This document shows, in pieces, positions 45,706-54,233 of a DNA stretch of 64,000 bases. Below the pieces are notes generated by a model that ran no database searches, had not been told where the DNA came from, and saw nothing but the letters and a program-made list of their open reading frames with translations. The first letter of the stretch is position 1; every line of letters begins with the position of its first letter. The translations under genes and the position numbers were made by a program. Source of the DNA: Agrobacterium tumefaciens (GTDB lineage: Bacteria > Pseudomonadota > Alphaproteobacteria > Rhizobiales > Rhizobiaceae); the NCBI RefSeq assembly GCF_009649785.1, contig NZ_WJOK01000012.1:1-64000 (forward strand). Direction: 5' to 3'.

Positions 45706-46545
45706 ATGACTGGCAAGATACTCGTAATCGGTTCCACCGGCACCATCGGCACGCCGCTGGTAAAGGCGCTTCTGGCCAAGGGCGAAAGCGTGAAAGCGGC
45801 CTCGCGCACCGGCAAGGCAGCCGAAGGCGCGGAAGGGGTGCGCTTCGATTACACCGACGCCTCGACCTACACGGATGCCTTCGATGGCGTCGATCGTCTG
45901 TTTCTGATCCTGGCTGGCGGGCGTCTGGATGCAATCGACGCGCTGACGCCGGTTGTCGAGGAAGCTGCCCGCCGCAATGTGAAGATCGTGTTCCTCAGCG
46001 TCTTCGGCGTCGATGCCGACGATTCCATTCCCTATCGCCAGGTGGAACTGAAGATCATCGCTTCCGGCGCGCCTTACGTCATTCTGCGCCCCAACTGGTT
46101 TGCCGATAATTTCCACACCTACTGGAAGGCCGGCATCGAACACGGCCAGATCGCCGTTCCGGCAGGCGAAGGCAAGTCGAGCTTCATCGACGTGCGCGAT
46201 ATCGCCGACAGTGCAGCGTCAGCGCTGACCTCGACGGATTTCGACAATAAGGCGTTCAACCTGACCGGGCCGAAGGCTTTGAGTTACGGCGAGGCGGCCG
46301 CGATCATCTCGCAGGCCATCGGCAAGCCGGTCGGCTATAGCGCGGTTTCGGACGATGTTTTCATCGGCATTCTGACCGGCGCTGGCGTTCCGAAGGATTA
46401 CGCCACCTTCCTCGCGTCGATCTTCTATCCGGTGCGCGAAGGCTTGACGTCGGCGGTCACCGGTGATGTCGAGACTTTGACCGGCCACGCACCGCGCTCG
46501 CTGGAAACCTATGTGGCCGACCATGTGGCCGCGCTGAAGGACTGA
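45706..46545 (+). CDS. NmrA/QorB-like NAD(P)-binding oxidoreductase
   Basis: A 279-residue atypical short-chain dehydrogenase. The nucleotide-binding loop is GSTGTIGTPL; later VILRPNWFADNF and the substrate region FLSVFGVDAD. Relatives include E. coli QorB (YtfG), a quinone reductase, whose gene is next to an HxlR regulator as here. Cytosolic electrophile or quinone detoxification is a reasonable guess. GGAGATTTGAG precedes the ATG. Confidence 0.82.
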   Translation: MTGKILVIGSTGTIGTPLVKALLAKGESVKAASRTGKAAEGAEGVRFDYTDASTYTDAFDGVDRLFLILAGGRLDAIDALTPVVEEAARRNVKIVFLSVFGVDADDSIPYRQVELKIIASGAPYVILRPNWFADNFHTYWKAGIEHGQIAVPAGEGKSSFIDVRDIADSAASALTSTDFDNKAFNLTGPKALSYGEAAAIISQAIGKPVGYSAVSDDVFIGILTGAGVPKDYATFLASIFYPVREGLTSAVTGDVETLTGHAPRSLETYVADHVAALKD

Positions 46546-46571
46546 CGCTCAGAAACGACACACCCGTCGCG

Positions 46572-48233
46572 TCACGCCGGATCGGTGGAGCCGCGGCGGG
46601 CCTTGAACAACATCTTGAGCCGCTGGATATCATCCGCATTCCAGCCCTGCGGTGCGGTTACCTCCATCCACGCATCGATATAGTGCTCCGGCGCGTAGAC
46701 ATGGCCGTAACCGATCGGCGCCGTGGTGGCGGCGGCAACATCAAGACCGAGCTGCAGCAGGGTCACGACGGGGAACCAGCGGAAGGATGTGGAGACGTCA
46801 GGGCCGTGATGAACCATCCATTGCGGTCGCCGGTAAAGCGATGCGGCCTCGAAGAAGGTGATCGGGTCGCTGGCATATTGCAGATAGACGATGCGCATCG
46901 GGCCCCACTTCGCATCAGGCATATGCGCAGTGGTATATTGGTTGGCGAAGCGGATGACCGAGGAATCGCGGAAACGCGGCAGCCATTCCGGCGTACCCGC
47001 CACGCGCCCATTGGTGGCCATGCGCCATGTGGGGCTGGAAAAGGGCGGACCGCTCCACAGCGCACCCTGGAACGGGTCCGAGAGCACGTCGTAAAGATCG
47101 GATGATTTCTGCGAGTTCAGCGAACCGAGGCTCAGCCCGTGCAGATAGAGTTTCGGGCGCGTCTCCTTCGGCAGGGTGGTCCAGTAACCGTAGACGGCCT
47201 GAAACAGCGCGCGCGCCGTTTCCACACCGTAATCTGGTTCGGTCAGAAGCGCGATCCAGCTGGAAAGATAGGAATATTGCACGGCAACGCTGGCGATATC
47301 GCCGTCATGCAGATATTCGACCGTATCAAGCGCTTCCGGATCGATCCAGCCGGTGCCGGTGGGAATGACGACCAGCAACACCTTGCGCTCGAACCCGCCA
47401 ACCCGCTTCAGCTCTTCCAGCGCAAGTGCTGCCCTTTCCTCGGGCGTTGCCGCAGAATTCAGGCCTGCATAGACCCTGAGCGGTTCCCTGGCCGGGCGGT
47501 GGGTGAAGGCGGAAATCTCCTGTGCCTCCGGCCCGCCGGCCACGAATTCGCGGCCTCTGCGGCCAAGCGATTCCCATGTCATCAGGGAAGCGCTGCTGCC
47601 GGTTTTGAGCGCATCGGAAGGGCGCGGTACATCCGGCTCGATCAGCGCATCCACCTGTTTCAGCGAGGAATCGGCAAACTTCAGGCCGATATCGAAGATC
47701 AGACCGTTCAGCAGCATCCATGACAGCACGATGGCGGCGGCTATACCGAGCACATTGGCGAGCCGGCGCGGCAGGAAGTGACGGCTGCGCACCGAGAAGA
47801 ATCGCCGGATGAGCTGGAAAAGCCGTCCAGCGCCGATGAGGAGGGCGGAGACCAGCACCGAAACGCCGCCGGTCTTGGTGGGGTGGGCGCTGGGCAACGG
47901 ATCGAGCTCCATCAGGATACGGATGGAATTCTGCCAGTCTTTCGCCTGCCAAAGAAACGCGATCGCCGTTATCGCGCTGGCAAGGGCGATGAGAAAGCGG
48001 ATGCTGCGCCGGTTATGGCGCGAGGGGTGGGGCAATTCCAGATAGGTCCATATGGCGGTGAGCGCCACGCCGATCAGATAACCGATGGCAAAGGAAAATC
48101 CGCACAGCACACCCTGCATCAGCCATGTGCGCGGCAGAAGAGACGGCGTGAGCGAAGCGCAGAACAGAATAGTGCCAAAGACGATGCCGGTTGCCGAAAG
48201 ACCCGCAAACAACCGCCCAACCCATTGTTTCAA
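46572..48233 (-). CDS. Membrane alpha/beta-hydrolase (Abhydrolase_9 family)
   Basis: A 553-residue protein with an N-terminal set of about five membrane segments and a C-terminal alpha/beta-hydrolase domain carrying the nucleophile elbow LHGLSLGSLNSQ. The pattern fits the Abhydrolase_9 family. Substrate unknown; a membrane-lipid role is speculative. No ATG or GTG suits the N-terminus; the TTG at 48233 has AAAAAGGGG ten bases upstream. Convergent with the NmrA-like gene. Confidence 0.75.
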   Translation of the reverse strand: MKQWVGRLFAGLSATGIVFGTILFCASLTPSLLPRTWLMQGVLCGFSFAIGYLIGVALTAIWTYLELPHPSRHNRRSIRFLIALASAITAIAFLWQAKDWQNSIRILMELDPLPSAHPTKTGGVSVLVSALLIGAGRLFQLIRRFFSVRSRHFLPRRLANVLGIAAAIVLSWMLLNGLIFDIGLKFADSSLKQVDALIEPDVPRPSDALKTGSSASLMTWESLGRRGREFVAGGPEAQEISAFTHRPAREPLRVYAGLNSAATPEERAALALEELKRVGGFERKVLLVVIPTGTGWIDPEALDTVEYLHDGDIASVAVQYSYLSSWIALLTEPDYGVETARALFQAVYGYWTTLPKETRPKLYLHGLSLGSLNSQKSSDLYDVLSDPFQGALWSGPPFSSPTWRMATNGRVAGTPEWLPRFRDSSVIRFANQYTTAHMPDAKWGPMRIVYLQYASDPITFFEAASLYRRPQWMVHHGPDVSTSFRWFPVVTLLQLGLDVAAATTAPIGYGHVYAPEHYIDAWMEVTAPQGWNADDIQRLKMLFKARRGSTDPA

Positions 48234-48422
48234 CAACTTGACTTGCCCCTTTTTCCCGCCGTCTGGCACGAGTGTAGTATGCGCCGGGCGAGGGTGCAAA
48301 CCCTGTTCGCAGGACAAAAATCACAATTATAGGAAAATAATCCTTTACAGCGTGACGGTGGTTTGATAGGTTTAGGTCACAGTCGGAGATTTGCGGCTGA
48401 GCGGCAAAGGTCGGTTTAGCCG

Positions 48423-48992
48423 ATGCTTTTCCGCGACACGTCATTTCTCTCGCAGGTCCACCTCATGGCAAATATCCGCAATTGCGATCTGGCGCTCCAC
48501 GGCGTCTGGCAGGAAAGCTGCGCCTATGGCGGCGAGGGCAGGCTGGAGGCCGCACCCGAGATAAAATCGCGGGCCGACAAGCTGGCTGCCGAAGATGCGG
48601 CGCGCAATGGCAATCTGCGGCAATTGCTGAACGAGCTGACGGTGGAGATGCGCGAACAGTTCTGCATGTACCGCAACCTGCGGCAGACAAGCGAAGCGGC
48701 ATTTTTATCAACGGTGGAGGATGCCTCGGGCAAACAGGCGCGCGCCGACGTGAAGGCCGCAACGGATCAGCTTTCGCTGATTGTGCGCACACTGGAACGG
48801 ATCGATGCCCTGCAACGGGTGCTGGCAGAAGAGAGGCAGGCTCTTGCCGGCGAGGACGAAGCCGATACCGAAGATTACGAAATGGCGGTGGCGCATTTCC
48901 TCAAACGCATCGACGAACTGGCAGAACAGAAATGCCGCGCGAGGCTGGAGGCAGATCTGGCTCGTAGTGCATCTACAGAAGCTGACACATGA
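48423..48992 (+). CDS. Probable GTA small terminase subunit (gp1-like)
   Basis: A 189-residue, mostly helical, charged protein with a coiled-coil-like stretch from about 50 to 189. It lies directly before TerL with a 4-bp ATGA overlap, the place of gp1 (TerS) in RcGTA-type clusters. I recognise no clear TerS motif; the assignment rests on position. The start is ATG at 48423 or at 48465 (MANIRN). Confidence 0.55.
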   Translation: MLFRDTSFLSQVHLMANIRNCDLALHGVWQESCAYGGEGRLEAAPEIKSRADKLAAEDAARNGNLRQLLNELTVEMREQFCMYRNLRQTSEAAFLSTVEDASGKQARADVKAATDQLSLIVRTLERIDALQRVLAEERQALAGEDEADTEDYEMAVAHFLKRIDELAEQKCRARLEADLARSASTEADT

Positions 48993-50248
48993 CGGATGTT
49001 TCGAGCGAACCCCAACTGCAAAAGCAGGTCTTCACCCTTCTGCGCGACTGGCGTTTCATCGGCAACCTGCCGCAACAGCCGCCTGAGGGTGACTGGCGGA
49101 CGTGGCTTCTGATCGGCGGGCGCGGATCCGGCAAGACCCGCGCCGGGGCCGAATGGGTGCACAGGATTGCGTCCGCCGGCAAGCAATCTGATTTGCGCAT
49201 CGCGCTTGTTGCGGAAACCCTGGGGGATGCCCGTGAGGTGATGATCGACGGCATTTCCGGTATCTGCCGTATCGCCCGCCGTTGCCGCCCCGCCTTCGAG
49301 GTATCGCGCCGCCGGCTCATCTGGCCAAACGGGGCCATGGCGCAGGTGTTTTCCTCTGAAGACCCAGAAAGCCTGCGCGGCCCGCAATTTTACATGGCTT
49401 GGGCCGATGAACTTGGAAAATGGAAATATCCGCAGGAAACATGGGACATGCTGCAATTTGGTCTGCGTCTGGGTGAGGCCCCACGGCAATTGGTGACGAC
49501 GACGCCACGGCCCATTCCGCTCCTGAAGGCGCTTCTCGCCGACCCTTCGAGCCGGGTGGCCAAAATGCCGACGGCGATGAATGCGCAAAATCTCTCACCC
49601 GGTTTCCTGAAAGCCATGCACGACCGTTACGGCGGCACGCGGCTGGGGCGTCAGGAAATCGGCGGCGAACTGATTGATGAGCGCGAAGGCGCGCTGTGGA
49701 AACGTGCCGATCTGGAAGCGATTGTGGAAACTGACCATGAGCCGCTGGCGCGGATCGTGGTCGCGGTAGACCCGCCCGCCGGTATCGGTGAAAATTCCTG
49801 CTGCGGTATCGTGGCGGCCGGGCTTGGCATATCAGGCAAGTTGGTCGTGCTTGCGGATTGTTCGGTGGAAGGTGAAACACCGGCCGGCTGGGCGCGGGCC
49901 GTTGTCGCTGCCGTTCGCCGTCATGAGGCCGACCGGGTGGTGGCGGAAGTCAATCAGGGCGGCGAGATGGTGCGGGCAATGTTGCAGAGCATAGACGCCA
50001 ATCTGCCGCTGACCCTGGTGCGGGCAAGCCGGGGAAAGTTCACCCGCGCCGAGCCGGTGGCGGCACTCTACGAACAGGGCAGGGTGCACCACGCCGCACG
50101 GTTTGAAAAACTAACCGACCAGATGGCGGATTTCGGACCCGACGGTCTTTCATCCGGACGCTCGCCCGACCGGCTGGATGCGCTGGTTTGGGCAATAACG
50201 GCGTTGACGACGACTGTGGCGAGTGAGCCGAGGGTGCGCGGAATGTGA
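48989..50248 (+). CDS. GTA large terminase subunit (TerL, gp2)
   Basis: A 419-residue DNA-packaging motor. The N-terminal ATPase has Walker A GGRGSGKT (43-50) and Walker B MAWADE; the C-terminal nuclease has VVAVDPPAG and DRLDALVWA with the expected acidic residues. It packs DNA into the GTA capsid. It overlaps the gp1-like gene and is followed by a perfect GC-rich palindrome. Confidence 0.92.
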   Translation: MTDVSSEPQLQKQVFTLLRDWRFIGNLPQQPPEGDWRTWLLIGGRGSGKTRAGAEWVHRIASAGKQSDLRIALVAETLGDAREVMIDGISGICRIARRCRPAFEVSRRRLIWPNGAMAQVFSSEDPESLRGPQFYMAWADELGKWKYPQETWDMLQFGLRLGEAPRQLVTTTPRPIPLLKALLADPSSRVAKMPTAMNAQNLSPGFLKAMHDRYGGTRLGRQEIGGELIDEREGALWKRADLEAIVETDHEPLARIVVAVDPPAGIGENSCCGIVAAGLGISGKLVVLADCSVEGETPAGWARAVVAAVRRHEADRVVAEVNQGGEMVRAMLQSIDANLPLTLVRASRGKFTRAEPVAALYEQGRVHHAARFEKLTDQMADFGPDGLSSGRSPDRLDALVWAITALTTTVASEPRVRGM

Positions 50249-50309
50249 TATCGGCGATTATTGGCCCCATGAATGAGAGCCAATTGCCCATCTAGCCGAT
50301 GCATATTGG

Positions 50310-50334
50310 TTCTTCTCCCCGGCGGGGAGAAGAA
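50310..50334. other. Perfect palindrome after terL
   Basis: TTCTTCTCCCC and GGGGAGAAGAA are perfect 11-base arms around GGC. The T-rich side could make it a terminator for the minus-strand microORF; on the plus strand it forms a strong hairpin inside the GTA operon, which transcription would need to cross. Confidence 0.65.
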
Positions 50335-50378
50335 ATCCGGGTCGCCGTTAACGCCCAAAATCGGACGTCTGGCAGATC

Positions 50379-50486
50379 CTACTTCTTCGGAGACTGCGCG
50401 GGTTTCGGCTGAGAACCGGTTTCGCGCATCTGGCGCCACTCGTTTTCGAGCCGGTCATAAACGGTCTGGGGGATTGTCGCTGTCAT
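50379..50486 (-). CDS. 35-residue antisense microprotein inside the GTA cluster
   Basis: A 35-residue ORF starting MTATIPQTVYDRLENEWRQM and ending PAQSPKK, on the minus strand. AAGGAGG lies nine bases before the ATG, far stronger than the neighbours, so translation is credible. Function unknown; there is no similar gene in RcGTA. Confidence 0.5.
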   Translation of the reverse strand: MTATIPQTVYDRLENEWRQMRETGSQPKPAQSPKK

Positions 50487-50603
50487 GGTGGCATTCCTCC
50501 TTGAATGGTCAACGCTGCGGAAGTGCGCGGTGAATGGAGTTAGCGCGCTAAGGTTCCGCAACTCAAGGAATTTTTTACCTCAAAACCCCGGTCAGCGGAT
50601 TAA

Positions 50604-50631
50604 AATCGATTAGGATTTTTTCAAATCGATT
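50604..50631. promoter_or_regulatory. Twin AATCGATT palindromes upstream of the endolysin gene
   Basis: Two copies of the palindrome AATCGATT (50604-50611 and 50624-50631), 20 bp centre to centre (two helical turns), about 20 bp before the endolysin start. This looks like a dimer-pair operator; the regulator is unknown. Confidence 0.4.
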
Positions 50632-50650
50632 TAGTTCTGACGGCCGTCAT

Positions 50651-51337
50651 GTGGAAAAAACAAAGGGTGATATCGCCCCCGATTTTCAGGAGCCGGCTGT
50701 GGCCTATGACGAGGCGCGATTCTTCGCGTCGGTGCGAATTTCCATCTACGGTGGTCGCCTGCGAGCTGCACAGCTTGACGGGACGAAGACGATCCTGGCC
50801 GGCTTCGGCAAGGCCCTGCCGGGCGGTGATCCCCGCTGGCTCGCCTACATGCTGGCCACCACTTTTCACGAGACGGCTGCGACCATGCAGCCGGTGCGCG
50901 AGACATTGGCGGCAAACGATGCCGAGGCTATCGCAAGGCTGGACCGGGCCTTTGCAGCAGGCAGGCTGCCCATGGTGCGCAAACCCTATTGGCGGCCAGA
51001 CGCCGACGGCAAAAGCTGGCTCGGGCGCGGTTTCGTGCAACTGACGCATCGCCGCAATTACGAGGCCATGTCGCAGCTGACCGGTGTGGACCTTCTGGAG
51101 CGTCCCGAGCGCGCCATGGAACCGGATGTGGCAACCGCGATCCTGATCCACGGCATGATAGCCGGCAGCTTTACCGGCCGGAAACTTGCCGATGTGTTCG
51201 AGGGCAAGCGTGAGGATTGGGAGGGCGCGCGCGCCATCATCAATGGCCGCGACCGGGCGCGGCTTGTCGGGGACTACGGCCGGGCATTTCATCGCGCCCT
51301 TTTGGCGGCGCGGATTGAACCGGCGCGGGCCAGATGA
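50651..51337 (+). CDS. GH19-like endolysin (muramidase/chitinase fold)
   Basis: A 228-residue lysin. The GH19-type catalytic region has the FHET acid (E74, after LAYMLATT) and LGRGFVQLTHRRNY, as in phage lysozymes of that fold. It could release GTA particles by cutting peptidoglycan. The start appears to be a GTG at 50651, without a clear ribosome-binding site. No holin is adjacent. In RcGTA the endolysin is encoded elsewhere, so its place between terL and portal is unusual. Confidence 0.75.
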   Translation: MEKTKGDIAPDFQEPAVAYDEARFFASVRISIYGGRLRAAQLDGTKTILAGFGKALPGGDPRWLAYMLATTFHETAATMQPVRETLAANDAEAIARLDRAFAAGRLPMVRKPYWRPDADGKSWLGRGFVQLTHRRNYEAMSQLTGVDLLERPERAMEPDVATAILIHGMIAGSFTGRKLADVFEGKREDWEGARAIINGRDRARLVGDYGRAFHRALLAARIEPARAR

Positions 51338-51395
51338 TAACCCGTTAGCATGCGCCGCAAGGGCCAATTTCGAATTTTGCATGACAGGTGACACC

Positions 51396-51704
51396 GTGAT
51401 CCGCCATATCGTTTTTTTCACCGTTCCCGAGGAAAACCGCGACGCCGTGCGCAAGGGGCTCTCCGGCCTCACCGCCATACCGCATTCGCTGAAGCTCGAA
51501 ATCGGCGAGAATGTGAAGAAGGACCAATGGGGCAATTCGGTCGATTTCATCGTCTATGGCGAGTTCGAAAACGAGGCGGCGCTCGCGGCCTACAAAGCCG
51601 ACCCCGCTTATGATCTTTCGACGCGTACGGTGAAGCCGCTGCGCGAGACGCGGGTTGCCGCTGATTTCAACAGCGATACGGCAGTGAAAGCGCCAATCCG
51701 GTAA
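51396..51704 (+). CDS. Dabb (stress-responsive alpha/beta barrel) domain protein
   Basis: A single Dabb domain of 102 residues (IRHIVFFTVPEENRDAV, ENVKKDQWGNSVDFIVYGEFENEAALAAYKADPAY). The GTG at 51396 with AGGTGA upstream gives the usual start VIRHIVFF; an ATG five codons earlier is possible. The function is not obvious and such genes are not part of RcGTA; it is probably a chromosomal gene inserted or retained inside the cluster. Confidence 0.75.
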   Translation: MIRHIVFFTVPEENRDAVRKGLSGLTAIPHSLKLEIGENVKKDQWGNSVDFIVYGEFENEAALAAYKADPAYDLSTRTVKPLRETRVAADFNSDTAVKAPIR

Positions 51705-51730
51705 GTTTCGTCAAGACTCGGGCTCTCGAT

Positions 51731-51757
51731 CCTCATTCCTGTGCTTGTCACAGGAAT
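51731..51757. repeat. Palindromic intergenic repeat, family A (inverted orientation)
   Basis: CCTCATTCCTGTGCTTGTCACAGGAATCC; the loop reads GCTTGTCA, the complement of the TGACAAGC loop of other copies, so it lies in the opposite orientation. It pairs with the copy at 51821. Confidence 0.7.
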
Positions 51758-51820
51758 CCAGTCGACGCGCGTCTGCACGGCGAAACGAGTGCTTTCAGTC
51801 CAAAAACTTGGGCTGGCTGA

Positions 51821-51848
51821 ATCCCTGTGACGAGCACAGGGATGAGGG
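51821..51848. repeat. Palindromic intergenic repeat, family A
   Basis: ATCCCTGTGACGAGCACAGGGATGAGG, in the usual orientation. With the inverted copy at 51731 it makes a long potential stem between the Dabb and portal genes. Confidence 0.7.
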
Positions 51849-51890
51849 CCTGGCGGGAAACTGAGCCCGCATTAAAACAAGGATAATTCC

Positions 51891-53057
51891 ATGCGATTTC
51901 CGTTTTCCCTGCCGTGGCGGCGCCCGGCGGATGGCAGAGCCGTGCCTGAACGCAAGACAGCGGCGGGCGGCTTCATGGCGGTTGCGGCGCAGGGTGGGCA
52001 GGCATTCTGGACCGGCCGCTCCTATGCCGCACTCGCCCGCGAGGGCTTCATGAAAAACCCGGTAGCGCACCGCGCCGCCCGCATGGTGGCAGAAGCCTCC
52101 GCATCGGTGAGCTGGCTGCTTTACGATGGCGATGAGGAGATCGGCGATCATCCGCTGCTCGCACTTCTAGGCAAGCCCAGCGCTCATATGGGTGGGCCGG
52201 ACTTTTTCGAGACGCTGTATGGCCATCTGATGTTGGCTGGCAACGCCTATATCGAGCCGCTAGTGGTCGGCGAACGACTGCGCGAGCTGCATCTTCTACG
52301 GCCGGACCGGGTGAGCATCATCGAAGGCGAGGATGGCTGGCCCGTGGGTTACGATTATCGTGCCGAGGGCCGCGCCATCAGGCGCATTGCTGCTGAACGA
52401 GACGGGCTGGGGCTGCTGCACCTGAAGCTTTTTCATCCGCTGGACGATCGGGCCGGGTTCGCTCCCCTTGCTTCGGCGGGCGCGGCTCTCGATCTCCACA
52501 ATGCCGCAAGCCAGTGGAACAAACGTCTGCTCGACAATTCCGCTCGCCCTTCCGGTGCACTGGTCTATCAGCCGAAAGAGGGTGGCAATCTCTCCACCGA
52601 GCAATATGAGCGGCTGAAGCGCGAGCTGGAGGAAGGTTATCAGGGCGCGATGAATGCAGGCAGGCCGCTTCTTCTGGAAGGCGGTCTCGACTGGAAGGCC
52701 ATGGGGCTTTCGCCGCGCGATATGGATTTTCTGGAGGCGCGCAACGGTGCGGCACGCGACATCGCGCTTGCACTCGGCGTACCGCCAATGCTGATCGGCA
52801 TTCCCGGCGACAATACCTATGCCAATTACCAGGAGGCAAACCGCGCTTTCTATCGTCTCACCGTGCTGCCGCTCGTCAACCGCACGGCGGCACGGCTCTG
52901 CGGCTGGCTATCGCCGATTTTCGGCTCCGGGCTGCGGCTGGAACCGGATCTTGACAGGATCGCCGGTCTTGCCGGTGAGCGGGACGCTCTGTGGACAAGG
53001 ATCGGCGCAGCGTCGTTTTTGACCGACGAGGAAAAGCGGGAGGCGGTGGGGTATTAG
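51891..53057 (+). CDS. GTA portal protein (gp3, HK97 family)
   Basis: A 388-residue portal protein forming the DNA channel at the capsid vertex. Family landmarks are GFMKNPVAHRAARMVAEAS, ANQVWNK-like SQWNKRLLDNSARPSGAL and PPMLIGIPGDNTYANYQEANRAFYRLTVLPL. Complete length. It begins after the repeat-bearing gap of 186 bp. Confidence 0.92.
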   Translation: MRFPFSLPWRRPADGRAVPERKTAAGGFMAVAAQGGQAFWTGRSYAALAREGFMKNPVAHRAARMVAEASASVSWLLYDGDEEIGDHPLLALLGKPSAHMGGPDFFETLYGHLMLAGNAYIEPLVVGERLRELHLLRPDRVSIIEGEDGWPVGYDYRAEGRAIRRIAAERDGLGLLHLKLFHPLDDRAGFAPLASAGAALDLHNAASQWNKRLLDNSARPSGALVYQPKEGGNLSTEQYERLKRELEEGYQGAMNAGRPLLLEGGLDWKAMGLSPRDMDFLEARNGAARDIALALGVPPMLIGIPGDNTYANYQEANRAFYRLTVLPLVNRTAARLCGWLSPIFGSGLRLEPDLDRIAGLAGERDALWTRIGAASFLTDEEKREAVGY

Positions 53058-53244
53058 CCACCGTGCTTGAGCCACCGGGCTGCGTCTTCGACCAATTTCT
53101 GAACCAGCGGAATCGTTTTGTGAGGTTCGCCGTTCAAGCGATTCTGAAGACTCGCGAAATGGCGTTTTGAAACTGCACACCCGACCTGCGGGCGACGCGT
53201 TGCGTCTGTCCGATTTTTCACATCCTAAACCGGAATGATTACCC

Positions 53245-53565
53245 ATGTCTGAATTCGCCAATGAAGGCGGCATCTGGGCCGCCCGCATCACCGGTGCCGT
53301 CGCAGGCGCGGGTGTGTCGCTCGTCTACCTCCTGCCGAAAAGCAAACGCGAGGCGGCGAGCCGTTTCGTGACCGGCGTCTCCTGCGGCATGATCTTCGGC
53401 GGCCCCGTGGGCCTGTGGATCGTGCAGCAACTCGAGATTGCCGGCGCGCTTTCCGGCCGGGAAATCATGGTGGCGGGCTCCGCCGCTGCCAGCATGGTGG
53501 CCTGGTGGGGGCTTGGCCTGCTGGTGCGCGTGGCCGACCGCTACAACGCCCGTCCGCGCGCTTAG
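53245..53565 (+). CDS. GTA small membrane protein (gp3.5-like)
   Basis: A 106-residue protein with an AAGITGAVAGAGVSLVYLLP-type N-terminal helix and two further hydrophobic segments (GMIFGGPVGLWIVQQLEI and EIMVAGSAAASMVAWWGLGLLVRVA). It sits between portal and protease, like the small membrane gene of RcGTA clusters. A holin-like role is possible but unproven. Confidence 0.65.
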   Translation: MSEFANEGGIWAARITGAVAGAGVSLVYLLPKSKREAASRFVTGVSCGMIFGGPVGLWIVQQLEIAGALSGREIMVAGSAAASMVAWWGLGLLVRVADRYNARPRA

Positions 53566-53605
53566 CCTCGACGCGGCACCCCTTTTCACATCGTAGGAGT
53601 TTCCC

Positions 53606-54196
53606 ATGCACGTCTATCGCGGGCCGCGCCCCGCCACGCGCAAATTCGCCAATCTGGAACTGCGCGGCATAGCTGGCGACGGCACGTTTTCCGGTTATGC
53701 CAGCGTCTTCGGCGAGGTCGATCTCGGCCGCGACGTGATCGAGCGCGGCGCTTTCCGCCGCTCCATCGAGGAACGCGGTGCGGGCGGTATCCGGATGCTC
53801 TACCAGCACGATCCGGCCGAGCCGATCGGCGCATGGCGCACCATCCGCGAGGATGAGCGCGGGCTTTACGTGGAAGGTGTTCTCGCCCCCGGCGTCGCCC
53901 GTTCGCGCGAGGTCCATTCGCTGATGAAGACAGGCGCGCTGGACGGGCTTTCGATCGGTTTTCGCACGGTACGTTCCAGCAAGGAGGGGCGCTCCGGCAA
54001 GGCGGCACGCTCTGGCGTCAGGCGCATTCTTGAGGCCGATCTCTGGGAAATCTCTGTGGTGACCTTTCCGATGCTGCCGTCCGCGCGGGTATCGGATGTC
54101 AAACACGCCCGCTTCTTCCGCGACCGCGAAACCGAGCTGGTGCGCACCATGCGCCGCGCGGCGCGTTCGCTTTTCGACACAGCCTTCAAACGCTGA
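53606..54196 (+). CDS. GTA prohead protease (gp4, HK97 family)
   Basis: A 196-residue serine protease that matures the capsid. The catalytic histidine lies in LYQHDPAEPIG and the serine in LDGLSIGFRT, the usual pair of family U35. Two further residues of the domain, the GYASVF and GVLAPG parts, are in place. It is followed 37 bp later by the capsid gene. Confidence 0.92.
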   Translation: MHVYRGPRPATRKFANLELRGIAGDGTFSGYASVFGEVDLGRDVIERGAFRRSIEERGAGGIRMLYQHDPAEPIGAWRTIREDERGLYVEGVLAPGVARSREVHSLMKTGALDGLSIGFRTVRSSKEGRSGKAARSGVRRILEADLWEISVVTFPMLPSARVSDVKHARFFRDRETELVRTMRRAARSLFDTAFKR

Positions 54197-54233
54197 CTTC
54201 CTCCCAAACACTTCCGAAAACAAGGATGGCGAC

